Below, piece by piece: positions 6,213 to 11,775 of a stretch of 11,894 nt of DNA. Made by a program: the position numbers and the translations under genes. This stretch comes from Dehalococcoidia bacterium (GTDB lineage Bacteria; Chloroflexota; Dehalococcoidia; UBA3495): contig PCAH01000015.1 of the NCBI GenBank assembly GCA_002730485.1, positions 1 through 11,894 on the forward strand, given 5' to 3'. The notes beneath the pieces are model-generated. The model was not told the DNA's origin and ran no database searches. It saw only the letters and a program-made list of their open reading frames with translations. Numbering within the stretch: position 1 is the first letter of the stretch; the number at the start of each line of letters is the position of its first letter.

Positions 6213-6254
6213 TAGCCTAGGTTTTTTTCTTTCTACACAAGGAAAACAAGCGCC
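6213..6254. promoter_or_regulatory. Divergent promoter, 42 bp
   Basis: Two small membrane protein genes diverge from this gap. Leftward it reads TTGTGTAGAAAGAAAAAAAC, placing TGTAGAAA (6229-6236 on the minus strand) 17-24 bases before the ATG at 6212. There is no clear TATA for the rightward gene, only A/T tracts and a CCTAGG palindrome at 6216-6221. Shared regulation is inferred. Confidence 0.4.
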
Positions 6255-6494
6255 ATGAGCGAGAAAGATCCTAAGGGCCCTTCGCATAACCGGATCTTGC
6301 TGGTTATCCCGACAAGACACAAACCTACCGTGCGGAAGGGTTGCTACGGTATCATCGCAATGGCAGCGGCACTTTGTGTCATCCTCTTGCTGCGCGGCAT
6401 GGTGGTACCACCGGCAGATGCTGCATGCACTCGCTTTTCCGATGGGGGTTTGCCGCTCGAACTCCAGCAGATGCGTACAAAATACTACATTTAG
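6255..6494 (+). CDS. Single-pass membrane protein (79 aa)
   Basis: The ATG has a good eukaryotic context (AGCGCCATGAG). Residues 1-28 are polar and basic (MSEKDPKGPSHN, RHKPTVRK). Residues 30-51 (CYGIIAMAAALCVILLLRGMVV) form one transmembrane helix interrupted by an arginine near its end, and the remaining 28 residues are probably on the far side of the membrane. The basic N-terminus predicts N-in topology. The stop TAG shares the TTAG tetranucleotide with the stop of the RING-H2 gene on the other strand, so the two genes end on the same four bases. No family is recognised. Confidence 0.6.
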   Translation: MSEKDPKGPSHNRILLVIPTRHKPTVRKGCYGIIAMAAALCVILLLRGMVVPPADAACTRFSDGGLPLELQQMRTKYYI

Positions 6495-7009
6495 GAATGC
6501 GCCCTCGAAGACCTTGTGCGTGTTCCTGTGCGCCGCCGACGCCGCCGAACGATGCGGGAAGAAGTAGGGTCGGTGTTGTTGTCTATCGGCATCATGCCGA
6601 TCTCTCGCTGCAGATGACGCACACGGCGCCGGAGCGTCCACCGCCTTCGCGTGCATCGCCGAAGTTCCCGGATCACCTGTCGGTTTCGCCGATGAAACTC
6701 CGTTCGCCTGCGCGAGTCCTGTCGCATGGCTTCTTCCAATTGCCGTAGACGGGCGACCGCGCTCCGTAGGGCTGGTGGGGCGCTCCTGTTCCGGCTCATC
6801 CTTCGCAGGATGGTGTAGCGGGCCCGCGTGTCCAAGAAGGATATGTGCGTTTCCGGCTCGCTGCGGCACAGTGGGCACGTGCTGTTGCCGGAACGAAACC
6901 ACGTCATAATGCACGGAGTGTGGAACCGGTGCCCGCACTCGAGCGCGGTGCTGGTGCGATCGTCTTGTGCCTCATGGCAGATCGCGCATGGCTCGCGTGC
7001 CTCGGACAT
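6491..7009 (-). CDS. RING-H2 finger protein with basic C-terminus (172 aa)
   Basis: A complete RING-H2 finger occupies residues 8-48: C8, C11, C25, H27, H30, C33, C45 and C48, with the usual ECGHRFHTPC core and TCPLC end. Such fingers usually act in E3 ubiquitin ligases. A hydrophobic residue after the first cysteine pair loop (I10) and W38 match E2-contact positions of active RINGs. Residues 80-170 are very rich in arginine and helical (RQLEEAMRQDSRRR, ending in RRRRRR), suggesting nucleic acid binding or nuclear targeting. The ATG at 7009 (MSEAREP) follows an A-rich stretch; the frame extends upstream without a better start. This finger shares only the general RING pattern with the one at 76-288, so they are probably not recent duplicates. 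Confidence 0.88.
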   Translation of the reverse strand: MSEAREPCAICHEAQDDRTSTALECGHRFHTPCIMTWFRSGNSTCPLCRSEPETHISFLDTRARYTILRRMSRNRSAPPALRSAVARLRQLEEAMRQDSRRRTEFHRRNRQVIRELRRCTRRRWTLRRRVRHLQREIGMMPIDNNTDPTSSRIVRRRRRRTGTRTRSSRAHS

Positions 7010-7070
7010 TCTTTTTTTGAATAACGTCCGAAGGTGGCACAAAAAAGGAACGAGATCTGTTTTCCGTAAT

Positions 7071-7964
7071 TCATTTCCGGAATATTCCAACAAGGAGAGC
7101 CACCACGGCCAGCAGCAGTACCGGAGGCGCGAGGAGCACCGATGCTTCCCCGAATGTCACTGCTGCCGCCTGCCGTCCCGTGATGTCGTGCGAGGCCTCC
7201 GTGTCGAGGAGGTACCATAGGTTGCCGATCCGGGACTCGTCTGACGACGACGCATCGATCCGGGGGACAGCCCCCTCGAACGATATCATGGCATCCCTCG
7301 GTATCCCCGCCGCCCGGTACGCCACACGCCTGTCGCACACGACGTTGATGTACATGCCCGCAGCCACAAGAATCTTCGGGAACTGTCGTGAAAGGCCCTT
7401 CATGATGCCGTTGAAAGCCTTGTTTTCTTTCTCCTTCAGGCGGTTGTATATGCGACCGTGCAACCGCTTGTCGGTGACACAGTCAAAGATCTGGAGCACA
7501 CGGCGATTGTCCCCCGCGCCGCGGTCGCTGTAAACACCTCGGTGCATAAGGCTTGAATGGAACACGACTACGTCGCCCCGGGACAGCGGGACCCGCCTCG
7601 GCTTCAGCGCCCGGAGCGTGGCGAATCTTCCCGCGCGATGCGACCCCGGATATACCTCCAGCGCAGCGTTGTCCACGTAGAAGAGCATCGTGTAGACGTT
7701 TTCAAACTTCGACCCTTGCATGACATCGCGGTGGGGCTGCGACGCATCTACGTTGTTGTTGTTGTTCGATGCCCGGAACTTCAGCGCGTGCAGCCGGATG
7801 CCGTGGGTCGCACCGAGCCATTCTATGAGGCGCTCTACCTGTGCCTTCGTGGTGTTGTACCGGACCTTTTGCCCTTCGAAACAACTCGCGACGTCATGTG
7901 TGGCCTGTTGGTTTCGCAACACGCAGTAACCTTCCCGATCTAGGCGCTCGATCGGGGTGGTCAT
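7071..7964 (-). CDS. Membrane-anchored 2OG-Fe(II) oxygenase, PhyH-like (297 aa)
   Basis: This resembles the phytanoyl-CoA dioxygenase (PhyH) branch of 2-oxoglutarate/Fe(II) oxygenases, which hydroxylate small molecules, lipids or proteins. The iron ligands appear as H78-x-D80 (QPHRDVM) and H141 (SSLMHRGVY); R154 or R155 (DNRRVLQIF) would bind 2-oxoglutarate. LEVYPGSHRAGRF (102-114) and RGDVVVFHSS (129-138) are family landmarks. The N-terminal DREGYCVLRN is also typical. Residues 275-295 (SVLLAPPVLLLAVVALLVGIF) form a C-terminal transmembrane anchor ending FRK, so the enzyme is probably tail-anchored with its catalytic part in the cytoplasm. The tail-anchor is unusual for this family. It lies in the minus-strand block 34 bases after the 41-aa F-box-like gene. 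All key residues are present, so an active enzyme is likely; substrate unknown. Confidence 0.9.
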   Translation of the reverse strand: MTTPIERLDREGYCVLRNQQATHDVASCFEGQKVRYNTTKAQVERLIEWLGATHGIRLHALKFRASNNNNNVDASQPHRDVMQGSKFENVYTMLFYVDNAALEVYPGSHRAGRFATLRALKPRRVPLSRGDVVVFHSSLMHRGVYSDRGAGDNRRVLQIFDCVTDKRLHGRIYNRLKEKENKAFNGIMKGLSRQFPKILVAAGMYINVVCDRRVAYRAAGIPRDAMISFEGAVPRIDASSSDESRIGNLWYLLDTEASHDITGRQAAAVTFGEASVLLAPPVLLLAVVALLVGIFRK

Positions 7965-7982
7965 TGGCGGGCTTTACTGGTA

Positions 7983-8005
7983 CGGGTAATAAAAAACCCT
8001 ACCCG
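7983..8005. repeat. Short inverted repeat CGGGTA/TACCCG
   Basis: CGGGTA (7983-7988) and TACCCG (8000-8005) are 6-base inverted arms around an A-rich 11-base loop. It covers the stop codon of the 41-aa gene and precedes the oxygenase start. It may form an RNA hairpin at the 3' end of that transcript, or the A/T loop may be the TATA-like element of the oxygenase gene. The stem is short and could be chance. Confidence 0.3.
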
Positions 8006-8124
8006 ATGGTCATGAATCGGAACTCGTCGTATACGTAGAACTGGGAGGACACCACGCGAAAGGCTCCGTAGGGCATGTACGCCTCAATCACGCGCACGAG
8101 ATGCAGCGGGATCTGAGCCTTCAT
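7999..8124 (-). CDS. Minimal F-box-like peptide (41 aa)
   Basis: The frame starts MKAQIPLHLVRVIEAYMPYG and ends EFRFMTIG before TAG. Most of its length matches the F-box pattern: IPLHLVRVIEAYMPYGAF corresponds to LPxELxxxIxxYLxxxxL, and RVVSSQFY to the VSKxF end. An F-box binds Skp1. Here there is almost no sequence left for a substrate-binding domain. It could compete with host F-box proteins for Skp1, bind another viral protein, or be the surviving N-terminus of a truncated F-box gene. It begins 14 bases after the stop of the Cys-rich gene and ends 34 bases before the oxygenase start, so it fits exactly between two genes. The small size leaves doubt. Confidence 0.5.
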   Translation of the reverse strand: MKAQIPLHLVRVIEAYMPYGAFRVVSSQFYVYDEFRFMTIG

Positions 8125-8138
8125 TTCCGTATATTCGA

Positions 8139-8426
8139 TTATTCGATGGGCGAACCACGGGGGCAATACGTGCAGGCCCAGTCACCGGCGCCGTCGCCGG
8201 CAGAGGCAACGAGCACGCTTCCGCCGTCCTTCGTGCGCATGACACCCTGCGCTGTCGCCGGGCGGGTCACGTCGTCAGCGGTGATGTAGCTACCGTAGAG
8301 GTTCTGGGGGCACTCTTCCATGCATCCTGCGGACTTTCCGCAGTACTCCATGCCCGCAGGGCAGATTTTACCGGACGTGCGCGGCTGGGCGGCATTCATG
8401 GTGCTCGAAGTTCCGTACAAGGACAT
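8139..8426 (-). CDS. Cys-rich small protein (95 aa)
   Basis: I do not recognise a family. Six cysteines sit in two groups: C22, C29, C35 and C39 (KICPAGMEYCGKSAGCMEEC) and C85 and C88 (WACTYC). This could be a zinc-binding or disulfide-stabilised fold; the first group resembles small secreted Cys-rich modules but there is no signal peptide. Between them the chain is polar with a Gly/Ala/Asp stretch. The ATG at 8426 (MSLYGTSS) follows a TATA-like AATATTTTAC 29-36 bases upstream; a second ATG at residue 10 is possible. It lies 40 bases downstream of the kinase stop. Cytoplasmic virion proteins with stable disulfides are known from large DNA viruses; whether this is one is open. Confidence 0.68.
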   Translation of the reverse strand: MSLYGTSSTMNAAQPRTSGKICPAGMEYCGKSAGCMEECPQNLYGSYITADDVTRPATAQGVMRTKDGGSVLVASAGDGAGDWACTYCPRGSPIE

Positions 8427-8454
8427 GTAGTTTGTTTTTTGGATTTACGTCAGT

Positions 8455-8462
8455 AAAATATT
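8455..8462 (-). promoter_or_regulatory. TATA-like box before the Cys-rich gene
   Basis: On the minus strand this reads AATATTTT and lies 29-36 bases before the ATG at 8426, in the 40-base gap after the kinase stop. An A-rich run lies between it and the ATG. The position agrees with TATA-like boxes of other genes here. Confidence 0.4.
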
Positions 8463-8466
8463 GCCC

Positions 8467-9783
8467 CTACACTGACTCGACAAAGAGGTCCTCCATCGGC
8501 GGGACCCAGAGGGCGATGAGAGCATCGGCGATTCGGTTGGCGACGGCGACGCCGTACTTGCTGCCCCACATCCGCGGGATCATCATAGGAAGACGTCGCA
8601 GGTTGGGTACGTAGTACTCGAGCAACAGGCGCTCGAACACCATGAAGTAGTTGCGTCTGAAGATTTCCTTGATAGATGGCATGGACAAGACCATTCCATC
8701 CTTGGGTACATCCCAATGGATCTCGCCGATGTTTGCCGCGACGATGGTGCTTGGGTCGATGAGCTTCCGAAGGATAAAGCAGATGTCGGTATTGGACAAG
8801 TGGTGTTCGGATGATTCGTGCAGCCCAAAGGCCCGTAGGAGTGGCGCACCACCGCTAACCGTCGGTGCGACATTCATTCGCAACGCCAGCATTGCACTTG
8901 TAAGCATGATCAGCGCACGCTGCTTGTCGAATCCCTCTAGCCACGGTGGCGTGAGGTAAGTGCATTGAAATGCCTCGCCATGCGCGACAAATGCACTGGC
9001 ATCGCAGCAGGTGAACAAGATTTCTCCGTTGTCGTTGTAGGCCAAGATGTTGTCGAGCTTGAAGTCTGGGCCATGCATGCCATGCTGGTGAAGGAACTCG
9101 AAACCACTCGACAGGACGCCCATCTGACCGACGATCACGTGCGGCGCAAACGATATTTCGGACATTATGTCGAACAAGTCGAAGTACTTCTTATCGGTCA
9201 AGAAGTTGCAGGCACTGCCGTGATGGCTGTACGCCCTAGGAATACCATAAGCCAGCTGACGAAAAGCCTCCGCACGCCGCATATTGGCGTAGGTGTCGGT
9301 GCGGCTCTTTTTCGTCGGCGACGCGCCGCCACCCGGGTCCCGTTGGGCGTTCTCGATGACGCGATCTGCCTCGGTGCGGAGTTGTGCAACGCGCCGCGTC
9401 GCTGTCTTCTCGGGTTCAATGAGGCCCTTCTTGTAGATGCGCTTGATCACCCCCCCCTTGAATGCGAACACGTCGCCCGCCGCCCCGGAGCCGAGATGCT
9501 GGTACAGGCCTACTTCAGTAAAGTCGAAGGCAAAGAGCATCTGGACTCCGGTTGCGTCCCCAAACGGATCATGAAGATCCAAGCGATCCGCGGACACCGG
9601 GCGCTTCTTGAGCTCGACGTAGACGCTTGCACTGACCGGCCGGTTTTTCATGATGTCGGCACGTATCACGACGCACGACACGACCCCCATTTTTTTGGCA
9701 AATTCCGCGGATTCGAAGCCCACCTCCGCCATATGCCCGTAACGGATGGGTAGGCCGGTCTCGTCACAGACGCAGTTGTTCAT
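8467..9783 (-). CDS. Divergent protein kinase (438 aa)
   Basis: The fold of a Ser/Thr-type protein kinase is recognisable. A Gly-rich loop (LGSGAAGDVFAF, 97-108) is followed by GGVIKRIYK with K114 as the likely ATP-binding lysine. The catalytic loop reads HGPDFKLDN (237-245), keeping D240, K242 and N245 of HRDLKPEN although His-Arg is replaced. The metal-binding D261 lies in CCDAS, so DFG has become DAS. TPPWLEG (278-284) resembles the activation-segment end, but the usual APE glutamate appears as E283. All catalytic residues remain, so activity is possible. Residues 1-90 and 300-438 carry no known domain. The ATG at 9783 is preceded by AAATATATC; the frame continues upstream only to a GTG. 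Targets are unknown; DNA-virus kinases often phosphorylate virion or host signalling proteins. Confidence 0.86.
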   Translation of the reverse strand: MNNCVCDETGLPIRYGHMAEVGFESAEFAKKMGVVSCVVIRADIMKNRPVSASVYVELKKRPVSADRLDLHDPFGDATGVQMLFAFDFTEVGLYQHLGSGAAGDVFAFKGGVIKRIYKKGLIEPEKTATRRVAQLRTEADRVIENAQRDPGGGASPTKKSRTDTYANMRRAEAFRQLAYGIPRAYSHHGSACNFLTDKKYFDLFDIMSEISFAPHVIVGQMGVLSSGFEFLHQHGMHGPDFKLDNILAYNDNGEILFTCCDASAFVAHGEAFQCTYLTPPWLEGFDKQRALIMLTSAMLALRMNVAPTVSGGAPLLRAFGLHESSEHHLSNTDICFILRKLIDPSTIVAANIGEIHWDVPKDGMVLSMPSIKEIFRRNYFMVFERLLLEYYVPNLRRLPMMIPRMWGSKYGVAVANRIADALIALWVPPMEDLFVESV

Positions 9784-9802
9784 GATGTAGCAACTGGTGG
9801 GT

Positions 9803-9812
9803 GATATATTTG
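9803..9812 (-). promoter_or_regulatory. TATA box of the kinase gene
   Basis: On the minus strand this reads AAATATATCA, 20-29 bases before the ATG at 9783, inside an 88-base gap with no reading frame of note. It is one of the clearest TATA-like elements in the window and supports the ATG start over the upstream GTG. Confidence 0.5.
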
Positions 9813-9871
9813 AGAGAGTGTCCTGCTTAGCGTAACGGCTACGTGTAAAAAATGCCACAAATCCAGAAACG

Positions 9872-10048
9872 CTAACTGCCTGAACTGGCTCTCGCTGCCT
9901 CACGCGCTACGTCATGGACTTCGCACTTGGCGGCTTCGATCCACGTGGTGTATACCTTGTTGCAAACGACGCATTCCCAATCGGCACATTCCTCGCTGGA
10001 ATCGGAAGCGACCGACACCACGGTCCACTCCTCAGACGCTTCGGACAT
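9872..10048 (-). CDS. Small zinc-finger protein (58 aa)
   Basis: The frame begins MSEASEEWTVVSV and ends ARASSGS before TAG. Residues 25-46 hold a zinc-finger-like pattern: ECVVCNKVYTTW then AAKCEVHD, giving C26, C29, C42 and H45 (C-x2-C-x12-C-x2-H), with Y33 and W36 as core aromatics. This resembles a C2H2-type finger with its first histidine replaced by cysteine. The N-terminus is acidic. The gene starts 9 bases after the stop of the cyclin-like gene, with its TATA-like box inside that gene's end. Its first four residues match the RING-H2 protein at 6491-7009 (MSEA). The partner could be nucleic acid or protein. A competing 81-codon frame on the same strand has no zinc motif and weaker start. 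Confidence 0.55.
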   Translation of the reverse strand: MSEASEEWTVVSVASDSSEECADWECVVCNKVYTTWIEAAKCEVHDVAREAARASSGS

Positions 10049-10057
10049 TTTTTGTAA

Positions 10058-11017
10058 TTAGGCCTCTGATATTTTATTCGCGATTTTAAACCACCCGAGC
10101 ATCGACGCGGGAAGCGTGCGCACGATGCGAAGGATGTAGTCCCGGAATTCACCTTTGAGCGCTCGCACCAGATCCTTTTCCTGTACCAGATGGCGCTCGT
10201 CGGACCCGAGGGTTATCGCTGTGCAGAACACTTCGGCGCACAGCACCAGCGACGGGGCGTCGCATATTTCCGGCGCAATGACAAGCGTTGTATCCAGAAC
10301 CGTCGGTATGTGCATTCGGTAGTCGATACAAACAAGGATATGCCGCGCCACGGCATTTTTTATGCCATGTGCCACGATGTCGCGGTCGGACATCCCCTCG
10401 TACATGTCCCGGTATTTCCCCATGACGTCTCCGCATTCGGGGTCATGCAGCGAGGCCTCAAACTCCCGCTTCAGGCCACGCATCTGATGGAGTCGTTCGC
10501 ACACGGCGCCGCCTTCTGTAAAGTCCGTGATGGGAATGTCCTCGCGGAAGCCGTTGAACCTAGCAGAGATATGCCAGCATGCGAACGCAATGATCCACGA
10601 ATCCGCCACATTTATTTTATCGTCGGCGTCACCGAAGAACTGTGCCAGCGTAAAGCCCGCACCACAGGCGCGCCGCGCAACATGTGCAGCACGCACTACA
10701 ACGTCTGGCTCGGAGCCGCTGGGCCAGCGATCGAAGGTGCACCCTCGTATTTTCATAAAATGCGAGAAGAGGCGGGCCTGTTTGTGCGCGGGCAGGGAGA
10801 CGTCCGGTGCGCAGGTCACCGCGTGCTGCCGGTACCACTCACATGATTCTTCCGCACGCAGGGGGCAGATATAACTGCGCAAGAACCGCAAAAAAACACG
10901 CTGGATGCGCACGACAGCAACCACAGCACGCACGTAGGCTACGAGGGCAGGTTCCCGGCGCCTTTTCTTCAAAACAGCACAACACGCGGCGGCGACGAGT
11001 TTTCTCCCGCGTTTCAT
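10058..11017 (-). CDS. Cyclin-like protein (319 aa)
   Basis: Residues about 80-245 have a layout recalling a cyclin box. ADSWIIAFACWHISARF (138-154) resembles the central helix (xxxACLxIAxKF), and REDIPITDFT (158-167) the PPxxxDF segment after it. After a 40-residue insert, ARHILVCIDYRMHIPTVLD (224-242) resembles the ExxILxxLxYxLxxPTPxxFL helix, although the usual acidic residue at its start is missing. Cyclins activate partner kinases, and some large DNA viruses and herpesviruses carry them. The N-terminus (1-50) is basic and contains RIQRVFLRFLRSYI, a partial IQ-like helix. The ATG at 11017 is the first in frame; an earlier GTG frame start is rejected. The gene diverges from the one at 11077. 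The cyclin call is moderate and could be wrong; the gene itself is well supported. Confidence 0.82.
   Translation of the reverse strand: MKRGRKLVAAACCAVLKKRRREPALVAYVRAVVAVVRIQRVFLRFLRSYICPLRAEESCEWYRQHAVTCAPDVSLPAHKQARLFSHFMKIRGCTFDRWPSGSEPDVVVRAAHVARRACGAGFTLAQFFGDADDKINVADSWIIAFACWHISARFNGFREDIPITDFTEGGAVCERLHQMRGLKREFEASLHDPECGDVMGKYRDMYEGMSDRDIVAHGIKNAVARHILVCIDYRMHIPTVLDTTLVIAPEICDAPSLVLCAEVFCTAITLGSDERHLVQEKDLVRALKGEFRDYILRIVRTLPASMLGWFKIANKISEA
10068..10078 (-). promoter_or_regulatory. TATA-like box inside the cyclin-like gene end
   Basis: On the minus strand this reads AATAAAATATC, 20-30 bases before the ATG of the 58-aa zinc-finger gene at 10048. It lies within the last codons of the cyclin-like gene (encoding NKIS), so coding and promoter functions would overlap. 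The AATAAA could also be a polyadenylation signal. Confidence 0.4.
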
Positions 11018-11076
11018 CGGGTGTAGAAAAGTGCTGATTGTCTTTGTTTCGTGCTCTGGCACTTATCTACATCACC
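11018..11076. promoter_or_regulatory. Divergent promoter, 59 bp
   Basis: The gap separates the cyclin-like gene (-) and the Cys-containing gene (+). It holds TGTAGAAAAG at 11022-11031, the same motif as at 4884 and, reversed, at 6236. CTTATCTAC at 11062-11070 lies just before the plus ATG. There is no perfect TATA box for either gene. Regulatory function is inferred. Confidence 0.35.
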
Positions 11077-11691
11077 ATGTCCGTCGCGTTTTCATGCTGC
11101 CTCGTGTTACCGGACTCCGGCGCCGATTCGGGGTCGGGCTTCATTCAAAAGAGGAAGGACGGTGTCTATATTGTTATGGGGACCCACAGGATGAGAATCA
11201 GCAGCGTGACAAGTCTCTGCATTGCACAGCGCTACATCTTCGCACTTGGTGCGTCGGAGGAGCTGTGCGTTGTCGCGGACGACAAGGTCCCGGACCCTCC
11301 GTGTTCGTCTAGTATAGACGCACGCCCCGTATCTGTTCCGACCATTGTATTCGTGACCGATAGTGGCCATAGCGCCATCGTGGAGTTCTCATGTCGAGCA
11401 GATAAGTACAATGTTCTTGGCATGATTCGTCCGGGACCAGTGCGCTGGTTTGGGTGCGAAGTGGAAGGCGTTTGTGGGGCCAGAAGGCTGAGCTGGCGGG
11501 CGCCGGAGTGGTGCGGGCCGCGGGGCACCATTCTGTTGTACGAAGTAGAGCTAATCACACAGGATGGATGTCGGTCGGAGATGATTGAAACCGATAACAT
11601 ATGCGTAGACGCATCCGTCGTGGCTGTGAGGATCCGTGCCGCGGACACCGACGAGATCCTCGGGGAGCAGGCGTGCTTCGTGGTGTCGTAG
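11077..11691 (+). CDS. Protein of unknown function, Cys-containing, beta-rich (204 aa)
   Basis: I do not recognise a family. The ATG at 11077 has a strong context (ATCACCATGTC); the frame extends 13 codons upstream to a TTG, which would overlap the promoter region. The protein alternates short hydrophobic strands with turns (GVYIVMG, RYIFALG, TIVFVTD, TILLYEVEL, SVVAVRIRA), suggesting a beta-sandwich or similar. There are twelve cysteines, scattered (for example C7, C8, C48, C64, C76, C106, C127, C133, C146, C165, C176 and C200) and without zinc-finger spacing. There is no signal peptide or transmembrane helix beyond a mildly hydrophobic start. It could be a virion or host-interaction protein. 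An AATAAA signal lies at 11705-11710, 14 bases after the stop. Confidence 0.78.
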   Translation: MSVAFSCCLVLPDSGADSGSGFIQKRKDGVYIVMGTHRMRISSVTSLCIAQRYIFALGASEELCVVADDKVPDPPCSSSIDARPVSVPTIVFVTDSGHSAIVEFSCRADKYNVLGMIRPGPVRWFGCEVEGVCGARRLSWRAPEWCGPRGTILLYEVELITQDGCRSEMIETDNICVDASVVAVRIRAADTDEILGEQACFVVS

Positions 11692-11704
11692 AATTTATAA
11701 ACAA

Positions 11705-11710
11705 AATAAA
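11705..11710 (+). terminator. Polyadenylation signal AATAAA
   Basis: AATAAA lies 14 bases after the stop at 11691, in the 84-base A/T-rich gap before the opposing gene end. Its position fits a eukaryote-type polyadenylation signal. Other exact or near copies occur at stops of 908-1918 (1913-1918 region) and 4916-5527 (about 5545). Confidence 0.45.
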
Positions 11711-11775
11711 GCAGAAAGAAGAATTCGATGCGCTATACCTTCAAAAAATATCGTAGAGTTTTAACTTATTGGTTT

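Noticed and set aside
6213..6938. Upstream extension of the two-helix membrane protein frame
   Set aside because: It lies within the coding region of the RING-H2 gene on the same strand in another frame and across a plus-strand gene; its composition is low quality.
7075..7088. Palindromes TCCGGA and GGAATATTCC near the end of the oxygenase gene
   Set aside because: They lie in coding sequence for the last residues (IFRK) and are short enough to be chance.
8965..9753. Plus-strand frame of 262 codons inside the kinase gene
   Set aside because: It is antisense to conserved kinase motifs and has no recognisable domain.
10190..10846. Plus-strand frame of 218 codons inside the cyclin-like gene
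   Set aside because: It has unstructured composition, no promoter and full overlap with a better gene.
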